From: Nitzschia sp. DOCU1
Taxonomy: Eukaryota; Bacillariophyta; Bacillariophyceae; Bacillariales; Bacillariaceae
Reading direction: 5' to 3'
NCBI GenBank assembly: GCA_951394045.1
Contig: OX595987.1
Span: 3,844,001 to 3,908,000, forward strand
DNA length: 64,000 nucleotides
Shown here: positions 1 to 10,331 of the stretch, in pieces
Layout: each line of letters begins with the position of its first letter
Numbering within the stretch: position 1 is the first letter of the stretch
Made by a program: the position numbers and the translations under genes
Notes under the pieces: generated by a model
Seen by the model: the letters and a program-made list of their open reading frames with translations, nothing else
Told to the model about the DNA's origin: nothing
The model's database searches: none

Positions 1-958
1 AACCCCGGGGTACCAAATTGACCAAGAGACCCAACATGGTATTCCACATGTCCGGTGCTGTTCCCATGGCCGCATAGGAATTTCCTCTAGCTTGGAGATG
101 CGTCGCCGTAGTGGCGGCTTCGGGAAAGGGCCAAGCAAATACCATTTGAGTGCCCACTCGTTCTTCGGCCTGAGAGTTGCCGGAACTTGGTGATACTGAA
201 CCTTGAGGAAGAAAAAAGTCCACCTTGCCCAACAACAAGCCCGACAAGGCCGTAAAGAAGCGTAAGGCGCCTCCATCGAATTGCGCCATGGGCTCTCCAA
301 ATCCCAAATTCGTTATGTACAAATTGACGGTTCCGGATCCTCCCAATCCAGCTGTAAAATAGTGAAACCGAACATCCTTCACTCGTTTTTTGCCCGATTG
401 TGCCGCTTCTAGTGCCAAAATGTTGGAGAGACCAGGAAAGGCGCCTGCTGCTACCAATGCGGTCATATTGGACTCTTGGGCTTGCTGGGTTTGTAACAGG
501 GACTGCTCGAGAAAGGGCAAAGGATCGGACACATCCACATAGGCTCGGCATTTCCGAGACTTTAGGGCCACTTGCAAAGGAATGGGCGTTTGATCCAAGT
601 ACGGTCCTGCAGTATGAATCAAACAGTCGGCCTGGTCCACCAACGCTTTAAATTCCGAGGACGCTTTCCAGATCGTATCGAGTGTAGCCGTCGAGACGCG
701 AGACGAATCCGCTTTGGCCTCTGACAAAACTTCCCTCACAGCATTATTTGGGTCGGAACGTCCCACCAACACGACATGACAATTAGGATCCCGTCGCAGC
801 AAGTGAATGGCTACGGCGGTTCCAATGCGCCCGGTTCCACCCAAAATGACAAACCGATTGCCATTCGCAGCAGGAGTAGGTGTCGTCAAGGCATCGATCC
901 ATATTGACGTTATCGAACCAAACAATAGAATCCATAATAGCATGGACATGGATATCAT
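1..958 (-). CDS. Saccharopine dehydrogenase-like NAD(P)-binding oxidoreductase (3' part outside window)
   Basis: The frame is open from an ATG at 958 to the left edge (319 codons) with no stop. Residues 1-20 are a hydrophobic leader (MISMSMLLWILLFGSITSIW), suggesting entry to the ER. At about residue 37 a Rossmann start, FVILGGTGRIGTAVA, is followed by HVVLVGRSD, the usual dinucleotide-binding beta-alpha-beta order. Next come LIHTAGPY and YVDVSDPLPFLEQ, as in the Sacchrp_dh_NADP family of short saccharopine reductase-like proteins, then AAGAFPGLSNILA. Substrate unknown; family members in algae are mostly uncharacterised. The C-terminus is missing because the window ends. The gene is divergent from the DUF445 gene. 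Seen: frame, leader and Rossmann motif. Inferred: oxidoreductase. Confidence 0.8.
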   Translation of the reverse strand, partial: MISMSMLLWILLFGSITSIWIDALTTPTPAANGNRFVILGGTGRIGTAVAIHLLRRDPNCHVVLVGRSDPNNAVREVLSEAKADSSRVSTATLDTIWKASSEFKALVDQADCLIHTAGPYLDQTPIPLQVALKSRKCRAYVDVSDPLPFLEQSLLQTQQAQESNMTALVAAGAFPGLSNILALEAAQSGKKRVKDVRFHYFTAGLGGSGTVNLYITNLGFGEPMAQFDGGALRFFTALSGLLLGKVDFFLPQGSVSPSSGNSQAEERVGTQMVFAWPFPEAATTATHLQARGNSYAAMGTAPDMWNTMLGLLVNLVPRG

Positions 959-1593
959 GGTTCGTTGGAAAGAAAGAATGAAAGCATTTGGGTTTTTTGT
1001 CTTCGCATCGCGGCCTATGCCAAAGTTTCCGTTTTCCCCGACGAATGACGACAGAAAAAAGGATGGCGAGAGATGAAGAGCCAATGACGTACTGGTAAGT
1101 CACGCTTCGTGAGTCACGAAAAGAGATCTTCCAGCGATCGATCCAATCGACTTCTTTTTCGTTGCTTCCCCATTTTTCAGGCAAGCAAAAACTTGAAGAT
1201 GCTTTTGTTGTGGTGGTGATGGTGATGCTCTCTGTGTTTTTTCAAAGGAATTCTACATGTGGTTGCTGGATTATCCCTTTCATCGGTTCCACGCTCTATT
1301 AGTAGTAGGATGACTTTCAAATCCCTGAATCCGTCCAGGCCCTCCTGATGGACACGTCCACTCCCGCGTGCGTGAGTCACGTAAACCAATGACCCTCTCG
1401 GCCGGCCGGCTCGCTTTTTGTTCGGCCAGAAAAATCCAGAAACTGCTTCCAATAAAATCTGCGTCACAATCGATGATGGCGAAGATCACATCGGCATAGT
1501 GGCCCCTCCCTTTCTGCACATCAGAAGTGACAACACCGACTGTAACTGAGACAAAGAAACGGTGCCTGACTACTCTCAACTACCGGTAGGAGA
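959..1593. promoter_or_regulatory. Divergent intergenic region between oxidoreductase and DUF445 genes
   Basis: This 635-bp stretch lies between two divergently transcribed start codons, so it should hold both promoters. It contains a short GGTGGTGAT-type microsatellite near 1209-1225. No recognisable core promoter motif or coding stretch was found; the short open frames here have no coherent protein content. Confidence 0.4.
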
Positions 1594-3177
1594 ATGCTTC
1601 GACAAGGCTTTACTACTGTCGGCCGAAGGATATCGGGTCGATCGTTTCAGGGCCACTTGGGGAGGACAGACTGTAGCAGTCTCCTTCACGCGCCCTTGAC
1701 GAGATTGCCAAGCGGCGCCTGTCGTCGAACGGCCACATCTTCCGCTAAGGAGGACCTTTGGCAACACATCAAGGCACGATGGGTAGAATATTTATCCATT
1801 CCTTGTGTGGCTGCCTTTGTGGGAATCACTACCAACTGGATGGGCGTCAAAATGCTCTTTTATCCCATTCAGTATTTCGGTATTGACTATCAGCGGTGGC
1901 CGGATACACCCTATGGTCTGGTGGGGTGGCAAGGAGTTGTGCCAACCAAGACGGAAATTATGGCTCGTCGGCTCGTCAAGATTGTGACGACCCAGCTTTT
2001 GAGTCTGGAAGAAGCCTTTGGACGATTGGAGGCTGGTGAGCTCGCGCAATATTTAGGTCCTTCGATTCAACAATCGATTGCACGAGATTGTGGCGATGTA
2101 TGGGCCGCTATTATGAAACCCGTCTTGCCCATTTTGTTGCCTTTATTGATTCAACGTCTTCAAAAAGAAATTGACAATGTATTGGACTTGGAATCGATTG
2201 TCTTGCAGGCGTTTGTACGCGATAAAGTCGTATTGGTGGATTTGTTTCAAAAGGTGGGTCGAGTCGAGCTGGAATTTCTCGTCAATTCGGGATTTGGATT
2301 TGGATTTTTGCTAGGGTTGGGTCAAATGGCAGCCTGGGCTCGGATACCGGCTCCTTGGACTTTGCCAGTGGCAGGAGCACTGGTGGGATATGTTACCAAT
2401 TGGATTGCTATCAAGCTCTTGTTTGAACCCGCCGAGCCAGTCAATCTTGCCAATTTAGTGGTTATTCAAGGATTGTTTGAAAGTCGACAAGTGGAAGTAT
2501 CGGATGAATTTGGACAATTCATGAATCGTCGGGTCCTCAATTCTCAAACGCTGCTACAAGATTTGGCAAGTGGGGAGGACCAAGGTGACCTTTATCACTT
2601 TTTACGACGACACTTGCCATTTCCGATCCCTTCCCATATATTAAAGGCAGCAGTGGCGGGGATTGCCGAAATTGCTGATCATCCGGATCGGTATCCACAC
2701 GTTCACAATTACGTCTCGGAACGTTTGGATATTGAAAAGACGTTGGCGCGTCGGCTCAAACTCTTGACGCCCAAGGAATTTGAAGATTTACTGCATCCCG
2801 TCTTTCAAGAAGATGAAATTACCTTGATTGCGACGGGCGGCGTTTTGGGTTTGATTGCAGGAGCCCTCCAAACGCAATTGGGGTGGGGTGGTCCCAATGC
2901 CAAGGGACGGGCGTGGGGTACCATTATTTTTACCTTGGTATCATCTGCGGCCTTGTATGTACACCAAAAGTATGAAGAAGTGACAGATGAACCATTGGCG
3001 TCCCAAGAACGCCCGCAGTTGCGACGAATAGAGACGATTGTGCGTGTCCCACTCGACACTGATCCAGAACCGGCGGACATTTTGGAGACGGTCGAACACA
3101 TCGTTCCGGAAATTGTTGTCAAAGTCCCGGAAATAGCTCGCAGACTCACCCGAAGGCCACCGCCCGACGAAAAGTAA
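1594..3177 (+). CDS. DUF445 family membrane protein with organellar presequence
   Basis: An intronless frame of 527 aa starts at ATG 1594. The first 55 residues are rich in Arg, Ser and Thr with almost no acidic residues, like a mitochondrial (less likely plastid) presequence. The DUF445 signature occurs twice: VGITTNWMGVKMLFYPI near residue 77 and VGYVTNWIAIKLLFEP near 268; the G-x-x-TNW-x-x-K-x-LF-x-P form is typical. A hydrophobic hairpin near the C-terminus (LIATGGVLGLIAGALQ) and a charged tail follow. DUF445 (bacterial YheB-like) proteins are membrane proteins of unknown function, so no reaction is assigned. The 3' end faces that of the next gene across 222 bp. Confidence 0.85.
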   Translation: MLRQGFTTVGRRISGRSFQGHLGRTDCSSLLHAPLTRLPSGACRRTATSSAKEDLWQHIKARWVEYLSIPCVAAFVGITTNWMGVKMLFYPIQYFGIDYQRWPDTPYGLVGWQGVVPTKTEIMARRLVKIVTTQLLSLEEAFGRLEAGELAQYLGPSIQQSIARDCGDVWAAIMKPVLPILLPLLIQRLQKEIDNVLDLESIVLQAFVRDKVVLVDLFQKVGRVELEFLVNSGFGFGFLLGLGQMAAWARIPAPWTLPVAGALVGYVTNWIAIKLLFEPAEPVNLANLVVIQGLFESRQVEVSDEFGQFMNRRVLNSQTLLQDLASGEDQGDLYHFLRRHLPFPIPSHILKAAVAGIAEIADHPDRYPHVHNYVSERLDIEKTLARRLKLLTPKEFEDLLHPVFQEDEITLIATGGVLGLIAGALQTQLGWGGPNAKGRAWGTIIFTLVSSAALYVHQKYEEVTDEPLASQERPQLRRIETIVRVPLDTDPEPADILETVEHIVPEIVVKVPEIARRLTRRPPPDEK

Positions 3178-3399
3178 ATACGACATTAGCCCCATGCAAA
3201 TTAATTGTGCATTCCACCATGGACTTTCTACCTTGGCTCTATTTAGCTGATCTGTATGGCAAGATCTAGGTAGAGATAGTAAAAAGACTCTAGCCAGAGA
3301 AACAGGCCACGATGGATTCATAGTTGATCAGTGCAATAGGCTTCACAAAATAAGAAAATCACTAGACAACAAAATGTAATGGCACTACCCCATATTAGC

Positions 3400-4729
3400 C
3401 TACAGATGGAACAAGAGGGCGACAGATAAGGCACCACACACCAACGAGATCCAACTGTGGTGGTGGCGATTTGGACTGGCTCCAGATTTGTTCTTGTCCT
3501 TGTCTTTATCGCTGTCGCTGCCACTGCCACTGCCCCCATTGTTGCTGCCACTGCCGCCATCACCACTACCGTCGCTGGTGGCGCCGGGTGGCGCAAACTT
3601 AATGGCAGTAAGAGCACCAGTGCCGCCTTTGCCCCCTTCTCCATCATCAATGTACAATCTAAAGTCACCCGTAGGCTGGTCACCGGATGTGCGGGCCCAA
3701 TGGATGTAGACGTAGTATCGATCACGATCCACTGTACTCACGGTGTAGGAGGTCAAAGGCCGCAGAGCGTTGGCAGCCCCAAAGGAGCACTTGCCTTCAT
3801 CCCGGACGTTGGTCTCATACGACCCCTCTACACATTTCTTGTCATCACAGGTCGCACCATGGTATACACTGATATATATACCATCAAAGTTGAATTCGCC
3901 ACAAGCACCAATGGTGACCTCTTTGCCCGTTCCGAGGAATTGATACCAAACGCCTGGATACAAACTAGGAGCGCCGCAATATCCTTCGGCAACTTGGGAA
4001 ATATCAGCCTTTGAGGTGGTTCCGACAATCATGGTGTTATCTCGCGGAACTGGGCCACGGGCATCGACGCAATCGTTGTTGGGAGGATAGCTGGGGCGCG
4101 CAAAGTTCATCCACACAGTTCCCGGAGTATCCATCTCCTGTACCAGAATGTAATAATGCTGTCCAGCCACGGTAGCAAAATCTATTGCCGTGGCTAGAGT
4201 ATCCCACTCTCCTGTATCTTTGCGTTTCACGACAGGGCATTCAAAGTCGGGCGTCACGTCACCCTTCACACATCGGAGGGCATCGCAGGTTCCCGTAAAC
4301 ACGGAAATCTTTGTTTTGATTTCGGTTCGTTCCTCACAACTGGACGCACGGAGTACTTCACCGGTACCATTGACCCACCACCAAATACCAGGTGTGTTGA
4401 TTTCGACCCCGCAAAACCCGTCAGTCACAGCGTCTACCGTTTGAGTCGCCGTGTTTCCCGGCGAAAAGACTTCGTTGATCGGACGAGGCCCAGCAGCTCC
4501 ATCGCAATTGTCCATTGCAGGATCGGGATCGACTCCCGTTCCCTGACTTGTAACAACTAAAAGCAGGTGATGGTAAAACGTGAGAGGCAAGATCATCACG
4601 GCGCTTGTCACTTGCGTGTGCTGTTGCGAACACACACAAGAATCACAACCTGCCATCGAACGTGAGGTTCCACTTACCATGAAGCTGAGCAAGAAAGCTC
4701 CATGCCCCGAATATCAGTGACTTGTACAT
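3400..4729 (-). CDS. Secreted, probably GPI-anchored protein with two cysteine-rich repeats (2 exons)
   Basis: Exon 1 is 4678-4729 and exon 2 is 3400-4556; the 121-nt intron runs GTAAGT to CTTTTAG and keeps phase 1. Exon 1 encodes only MYKSLIFGAWSFLAQLH, a signal peptide, which continues into VVTSQGTG. The mature part holds two related repeats of roughly 140 aa. Each has an N-x-C-x-x-A-x-GP start, a GxWWxxxGTG or GVWYQFLGTG segment, a K-ISVF or -ISVYHG strand and LRCV or KKCV. Repeats of this type occur in secreted diatom proteins of unknown function. The C-terminus has a Gly/Ser/Asp linker with a DKDKDKNK run and a hydrophobic tail ending in LLFHL, as in GPI-attachment signals. A one-exon reading from a TTG at 4692 would translate the intron and lose the signal peptide. 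Confidence 0.8.
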
Positions 4730-5617
4730 ATCTAAAACAAAGTAGCCTCTAGAGAAAACTCTTGACAACACTACGGACGATAGAATCGATATTCGGAAAC
4801 AGCACTTCTGGTTAATATTACAGATGTTGGAGGCAAACGAACCAAGAGCTCCGTGTTAACCCCATCGTCGCGGGCGGGGGGAAAGATCTCGGGATGATGC
4901 CTTTTCTTCTGCACGACCGATGACCCATCGGATCCCCCAATGACTCTGAAAAATGAGCAAAAGGGGATTGCTTTCGGATGCAACATCCCCCCGAAAAGTA
5001 TCCCCCATTTCGGGTCAAACGAATCGGATTCGCGATTCGACTCTGATGATAGTACTTCGTGAACGTTCCTAGATGGGGTTCGTTGCCGTCGTGCACTCTC
5101 TCACGACTATGGGAGCGTATTCCAACTAGCAAATGTTTTACCAGCTATCTAGTTCATCGAGAGCTCAGTCTACGATTGTAATCTACGCATAGGATGCGGT
5201 ATAGCTAGTGTGGACCAATGCACCTTGTGATTCTTCCGATGTTTACATATACCTGACAAAACCTGAAACTAGTGACAACTTGGAGACATAGGTGCCCAAG
5301 TGTTCTCATGATGACAGTGCAAACCCCGGTGTCTGTAGTAGTGTATGTGTCCTTCCATATTTGGCGGTGCGGCCTGTCGCTTTGAATGGCGGAATGAGTT
5401 GAAAGCGTTCAGACGAGAAAAATAAGACGGCACAGGACAAGGGAGCTCCGCGCCAAATAAAAGACATTTTTGAATTACGATATGGAACAACGGCCAAAAC
5501 GGGAGAAAAAAGTGGTGCCAGCCCGGCTCAATGCAATACTTGTGCTTGTGCTCGCAGCTTCAAACTGCAGGCACCTCATCCAGTAGTGGGAACGATCAAG
5601 AACCGTCTCACATTTGG
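4730..5617. other. Intergenic region, no gene seen
   Basis: This 888-bp stretch upstream of the secreted-protein gene shows no coherent coding frame. A CCCATCGTCGCGGGCG string at about 4860-4875 recurs at about 10210-10225 upstream of another gene; its meaning is unknown. Confidence 0.3.
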
Positions 5618-7432
5618 TCACAGGCCATCGTACCGAGGAATTTGTGGAAACTGGGGTTTCACCAAAGTTTCGTTGGTAAACCATTCAAGAATGTCCTTCG
5701 CCGCTTGCATCTGGGCTTCACGATGGCCGCCATGCATCCTACTCATGTGCAACGTTTCGATGGAAAAGAGACTATGCTCTGCCGAAACTTCCATCCATTC
5801 AGCCTTGAAGAAGTCATGGGGTTGATCTTTGAAAACATCCCGTAACTTCTGTAAAAAGGAATTCTTGGAAGCATACTCATGGTACGGCGATTTTGTAGGA
5901 TAGAAAAGAACGGGTGTGCCAAAGCTCGCCAAGACGGGGTAGATGCTAAAGGAGCTATCCGGGAACGCAAAGGCTTGTTTCTTGGCCATTACCATCCGAA
6001 CATACGCTAAAGCGATTGTTTCGTCGCGGCCATTGTGAATGCTCACGCGAGCGTTTGGAAACTTTGCCTGGAGATGGTCTTGAAAATTCCGAACAACTCG
6101 TCGACAGAGGAAATCTCGAAACGGGTTGCCTACATCTCGCGCCCGGGCTTGATCGTTGTCAGATCGTTGACCGATTGTCACATTACCAAAGGCGATTTCT
6201 TTTCCAAACGGTTGCGTTACAATGCCGATGGATGTTGCAGTGGGGTCGATGCGTGAAGAGAATTCGTGGTATTTCAAAAATCGAAAGTAGGTTTCCCGAG
6301 AAATCATGATATCACCACATCGAAAATGGATGGCAACGTCATCCAAGATCACGTTCGGTATTAACAGCGACGCATGCTGATGTACAGAAGCAATTTGCGA
6401 TTGATTTTGTTGCTGTATTAGCCACTCGTGAGCCGGGTGTTCTAGGTCCGTCGGTACACCCACCAGTGCAACAGCCATTCGTCTCAGGTCTTGTTGCAAC
6501 AGTGGAACCACCCACCCCACTGGCAAGGAATTCCACCCAGTTTCGTAGCAATTAAAGTCTGGTTGGTGTTGGCCCCAATACCGAGACAAGACTTGTAAGG
6601 TTTCCCACGCTGAAAAGTTGCCCATGATCCATGGCAAGACCAAACTCTTGGCTCCTTCCATGGAATCATCATCGGTACAAGAAAGTATCAAGTCCACCGT
6701 AGAAGTGGTATTATATGACGGCTGTGCTGTACCTGCTGCCGCAAGACGCATCATCATCAGCATTTGTACCCAATTGCCAGTTCCAAAAGGTGACTCTTTC
6801 ATGATACGATAACAATCCAAATGCAGTTGTATTAGTGTGCGATTCAGCACGCCGACCTTCTTCCTCTGTCGAGAAAACGTCTCTATCCAGCTTTCTTCTG
6901 CTTGAACCATAAGTTTTTTCGTCTTGTCTCCTTTGTACCAATGGCAAAACCGATGATACGGATTCAAATGGAAATTGCTAAACGACGGTGATTTCGTCCA
7001 TGTAAAAACCCTGTCGTAGTCGGGGGAAGGATTATACGCCGATGATACAGCATGTACGACAGTAGCATTGTCTTGTTTTCTTGGCACCTGAGTGGGAACT
7101 ATCGGTGCTGCTGGAGCCACTGTGCTGGTACTCGTTGGCCGCCTTGCGCTCGCTGACTCTAATGACACCGAAGGGTGAAGCTGAGGGTCTACCGAGGACC
7201 ACCACGCCGTATGGTTATACATAGAAGGCATCTCTACTTGCCAGGAATATGCCGCATCTGAGATTATTTCAAACGCCTTGTTGTAGGAACGGCTACCGCG
7301 AAGCATATTCGTAGTCGCAATAAAGGCGAAAATGCCGAGAATCCATCGATACACTCGCGTCCATCGGTGTGGAAGCATGGCAGCTACATACCGACAGTAG
7401 CTAGACTGGCAACACGAAGACAGGTTTTCCAT
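5618..7432 (-). CDS. Fucosyltransferase-like type II membrane protein, paralogue 1 of 4
   Basis: An intronless frame of 604 aa starts at ATG 7432. A single N-terminal membrane segment (WILGIFAFIATTNML, about residues 30-44) suggests a Golgi-type II enzyme; a low-complexity Pro/Ser/Thr stem follows. The luminal part has three blocks conserved in all four neighbours: SPFGTGNWVQ with MRLAAAG; VAIHFRCGDIM near residue 360; and AFAFPDSSFSIYPVLASFGTPVLFYPTKSPY near the C-terminus. G-x-GN, H-x-R-x-GD and S-S-F-S blocks in this order recall the GT-B fucosyltransferase superfamily (HxRxxD motif of GT11, GT23 and related families), so a sugar transferase role is inferred, not shown. Several N-x-S/T sites fit luminal exposure. 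It most resembles the next paralogue. Confidence 0.65.
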   Translation of the reverse strand: MENLSSCCQSSYCRYVAAMLPHRWTRVYRWILGIFAFIATTNMLRGSRSYNKAFEIISDAAYSWQVEMPSMYNHTAWWSSVDPQLHPSVSLESASARRPTSTSTVAPAAPIVPTQVPRKQDNATVVHAVSSAYNPSPDYDRVFTWTKSPSFSNFHLNPYHRFCHWYKGDKTKKLMVQAEESWIETFSRQRKKVGVLNRTLIQLHLDCYRIMKESPFGTGNWVQMLMMMRLAAAGTAQPSYNTTSTVDLILSCTDDDSMEGAKSLVLPWIMGNFSAWETLQVLSRYWGQHQPDFNCYETGWNSLPVGWVVPLLQQDLRRMAVALVGVPTDLEHPAHEWLIQQQNQSQIASVHQHASLLIPNVILDDVAIHFRCGDIMISRETYFRFLKYHEFSSRIDPTATSIGIVTQPFGKEIAFGNVTIGQRSDNDQARARDVGNPFRDFLCRRVVRNFQDHLQAKFPNARVSIHNGRDETIALAYVRMVMAKKQAFAFPDSSFSIYPVLASFGTPVLFYPTKSPYHEYASKNSFLQKLRDVFKDQPHDFFKAEWMEVSAEHSLFSIETLHMSRMHGGHREAQMQAAKDILEWFTNETLVKPQFPQIPRYDGL

Positions 7433-8083
7433 AAAGATAAGTTAATGAAGAAGCGTTGCTCGTATACCATATAAAACGACCAACAAAGCAAATGCATGAG
7501 GACAGAAACGGAATGTTTGTGTTGCTTGACTGACATCATTTTGCTCCCACACCCTTCCTCGTGAATCCATCTCCATATCCGTTGCGAGGGCGCGGTTTGG
7601 AAATTGTGGCGCGCCTCCGGTCCCAAACATGTGATTGTCCTAAGTAGATGACGTCGTGCGCGCAGCTATTTAATGATTTTGAGTTTGGGCTTTTGTATGA
7701 ACCTGGTATGAATGTGTGGTGAGCGTGTCGGCACGAGTTTCGGACTACCGGTCCGCCCTTCGACGGGCTCGCGAAGATCCCGAGCAAGACATTTCGTGCG
7801 TCCAGGCGAGTTTTGTGGTCGCATTTCCCGCCCGTGGCGTGCGTCGGTATCATAATGAGGGAGCCTCATAGTTAGTTTCAATTCGACAAAAGCTTTGCAT
7901 TCTAGCGCTAGATGAACACTACTTTTATTGTAATTATTGTAATATTCGGTTTGATGTGGATTGTCTGAATTTCTTTGATGGCAGTAAAGCCATCCAGGGA
8001 GGCGTCTTAACAATTTCAACCGCCACCCACAAGAAATAGACTTGTAGGATAGCATGTAACCAGGAATGTAGCTGCACCCATCA
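7433..8083. other. Spacer between transferase-like paralogues 1 and 2
   Basis: The 651-bp spacer should hold the promoter of paralogue 1. A TGACGTCG string lies at about 7648-7655. The 3' part still looks like the terminator side of paralogue 2. No coding stretch was recognised. Confidence 0.3.
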
Positions 8084-9922
8084 CTACCCCGGAAATGTTG
8101 GAATTTGTGGAAATCTAGGTTTCACCAGAGTCTCGTTGGTGAACCATTCGAGAATGTCCTTGGCTGCTCGCATCTGGCCTTGATGATCGTTGCCATGCAT
8201 CATACTCATGTGCAACGTTTCAATGGAAAAAAGACTATTCTCTGCCGAAACCTCCATCCATTGAGCTTTGGCAAAATCATTGTGTTGTCGGAACACAGTG
8301 TACCTGAACCCTCGTAAAAACCAGTTCTTGGTAGCACCATACTCATAGTAGGGCGATTTTGTAGGATAAAATAGAACGGGCGTACCAAAGGTTGCCAAGA
8401 CAGGATAAATGCTAAAAGAGCTATCCGGGAACATAAAGGCTTGTTTCTTGGCCATTATCATGCGAGCGTAGGCCGATGCCACCGTTTCCTGGGGACCGTT
8501 GTGAATGCTCACAGTGGCATTCGGAAACTTTGACTGGAGATGTTCTTGAAAACTCAAAAGGACTCGTCGACAGAGGAAATCGCGAAAGGGGTTGCCTCCA
8601 TCTCGTGCCCGTGCTTGATCATGATGCGCTTCTTGTCCAAGTGTCTCATTATAAAAGGCGGCGCCTTTTCCAAATGGCTGCGTTAAAATGCCGATAGACG
8701 TTGTTGTTGGATCGATTCGTGAAGAGAATTCGTGATATTTCAAAAACCGAAAGTAAACTTCCTCCGACAACATTATATCGCCGCACCGAAAATGAATGGC
8801 AACTTCGTCCAAGGTCACGTTGGGTATCAGCGGCACCGCATGTTGATGGACAGCGCTCAGGGTCGTCTTTGGAGATTGTTGATCCTGTTGATGTTGCTGC
8901 ACCAGCCACTTGTGGGCCGGATGTTCTGGATCCGTCGGTACGCCCGCCAATTCCACCGCCATGCGTCTCAGGTCTTGTTGCATCAGTGGAATGACCCACC
9001 CCAACGGCAAAGCGTTCCACCCAGATGTATAGCACTTCAAGTCTAGTTTGTGTTTGCCCCAATATCGAGACAAGACTTGTAGGGTTTCCTCTGCAGAAAA
9101 GTTGCCCATGATCCAGGGCAACACCAGACTTTTGGATCCTTCCTGCTGTGGATCGTCTATACAAACAAGTTTCAAGTCCACCGCCTCCATAATATTGGAA
9201 GACGACTGTGCCGTACCTGCTGCCGCAAGGCGTAACAAGTACATCATTTGTACCCAATTCCCCGTTCCAAAGGGGGATTCTTTCATGATGCGATAGCAAT
9301 CCAATTGCAACTCGATTAGTATGCGGCGAGGCTTTTTGCCCCGATCATTTCTAGCGTTGATAACCCCACTGCTCTTTTGTTCCCGCCAGCCTTCTTTTTT
9401 CTGAATTTCGATTCTTCTTGGATTGCTTCCCAGGTACCAACGGCAAAATTGATGATAGGGATTAAAATCAAAAACGGCAAACGATGGAGGTTTCCTCCAC
9501 AAATACACCACGTCGTAGTCCTTGGAGGTGAAAGAAGTGGTATTATTATAATCCCCTGACGCTCTTGTGAGGACAGTGGCATTGTCTCGACTTTTTGGCT
9601 TGGGAGTGGACCCTCTTATTATTGTGGGTGCTGGTGCCGCTGTACTGCCAATACTTGAGGATACCGTTGCATTGCTGGCTGCGTCTGCTGCTGATGGCCA
9701 CCACTCGGTCGTATCATTGTTCAATACTGGCAATGTAAATTGCCATGCCGCATCCGAGAATCTGGACATGGTTTCTATCGTGTAGGAACGACTATCACGA
9801 AGCATGTTGCCAGTCGCAACCAAGGCGAAACCCGCTAAAGTCCAACGACACGACCATAACGACGAAACCATGTTTGTTGTTGTTGTAGTACTTGTAGAAT
9901 CCGTAGCGACTCGTACTAGCAT
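8084..9922 (-). CDS. Fucosyltransferase-like type II membrane protein, paralogue 2 of 4
   Basis: The frame also reaches a TTG at 9931, but the first ATG is at 9922, giving 612 aa. The membrane anchor is CRWTLAGFALVATGNML. It matches paralogue 1 almost block for block: SPFGTGNWVQMMYLLRLAAA, VAIHFRCGDIM, PFRDFLCRRV, and FPDSSFSIYPVLATFGTPVLFYPTKSPY. The tail FTNETLVKPRFPQIP is also near-identical to that of paralogue 1, so these two are the youngest duplicates in the cluster. It differs by a Thr-rich N-terminus and an insertion (QHQQDQQSPKTT) before the HFRCGD block. It shares a 409-bp divergent upstream region with the unknown plus-strand gene. Function is inferred from motifs only. Confidence 0.65.
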   Translation of the reverse strand: MLVRVATDSTSTTTTTNMVSSLWSCRWTLAGFALVATGNMLRDSRSYTIETMSRFSDAAWQFTLPVLNNDTTEWWPSAADAASNATVSSSIGSTAAPAPTIIRGSTPKPKSRDNATVLTRASGDYNNTTSFTSKDYDVVYLWRKPPSFAVFDFNPYHQFCRWYLGSNPRRIEIQKKEGWREQKSSGVINARNDRGKKPRRILIELQLDCYRIMKESPFGTGNWVQMMYLLRLAAAGTAQSSSNIMEAVDLKLVCIDDPQQEGSKSLVLPWIMGNFSAEETLQVLSRYWGKHKLDLKCYTSGWNALPLGWVIPLMQQDLRRMAVELAGVPTDPEHPAHKWLVQQHQQDQQSPKTTLSAVHQHAVPLIPNVTLDEVAIHFRCGDIMLSEEVYFRFLKYHEFSSRIDPTTTSIGILTQPFGKGAAFYNETLGQEAHHDQARARDGGNPFRDFLCRRVLLSFQEHLQSKFPNATVSIHNGPQETVASAYARMIMAKKQAFMFPDSSFSIYPVLATFGTPVLFYPTKSPYYEYGATKNWFLRGFRYTVFRQHNDFAKAQWMEVSAENSLFSIETLHMSMMHGNDHQGQMRAAKDILEWFTNETLVKPRFPQIPTFPG

Positions 9923-10331
9923 TGCTAGCAAAATAGTGTCTTTTCCTCAGACTCTATTGTCAAGAGGATAATGCCTTGCTCATACTCATGAGCAACCAAA
10001 AGCGATCCATACACATCAACAACACAACCGTTGAGAACAAAAATAATCGGGGTGGTGAAAAAAAAGTGTGGTTTTTTTTTGACAGCCCTCTTTTAGGCCC
10101 ATGACTCAGAATTCGTGACTAAAGTTTGTTGTTATGTAAATTTGTCTCAGACGACATTCTAAGATATTAGACTTTTCGCCAAAAGATAAGTCTTTTGCCA
10201 AAAAATCCCCCCATCGTCGCGGGCGACGGCGATGGGAGAGGATTTTTCTCTCTTTTACTCTCCGTCTCCCATTTTGCAGCTCCAGGATCCAACACCACAA
10301 TAGCAAAGAACGAATCACACCGCAAATAACA
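9923..10331. promoter_or_regulatory. Divergent upstream region of paralogue 2 and the unknown gene at 10332
   Basis: The 409-bp region between two start codons contains a perfect 8-bp inverted repeat with a 4-bp spacer (TTGCTCAT-ACTC-ATGAGCAA, 9976-9995). It also has A/T homopolymer runs near 10058-10080 and a CGTCGC-GG-GCGACG palindrome near 10215. These are visible patterns; regulatory function is conjecture. Confidence 0.35.

Noticed and set aside
3457..4014. Plus-strand ORF of 185 aa opposite the secreted protein
   Set aside because: A shadow of the Gly/Ser-rich C-terminal coding region, without its own motifs.
8649..9299. Minus-strand ORF of 216 aa inside transferase-like paralogue 2
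   Set aside because: Different frame of a gene with strong paralogue support.
4860..10225. Shared CCCATCGTCGCGGGCG string in two upstream regions
   Set aside because: Only two copies and no positional match to start codons; too little to call a regulatory element.
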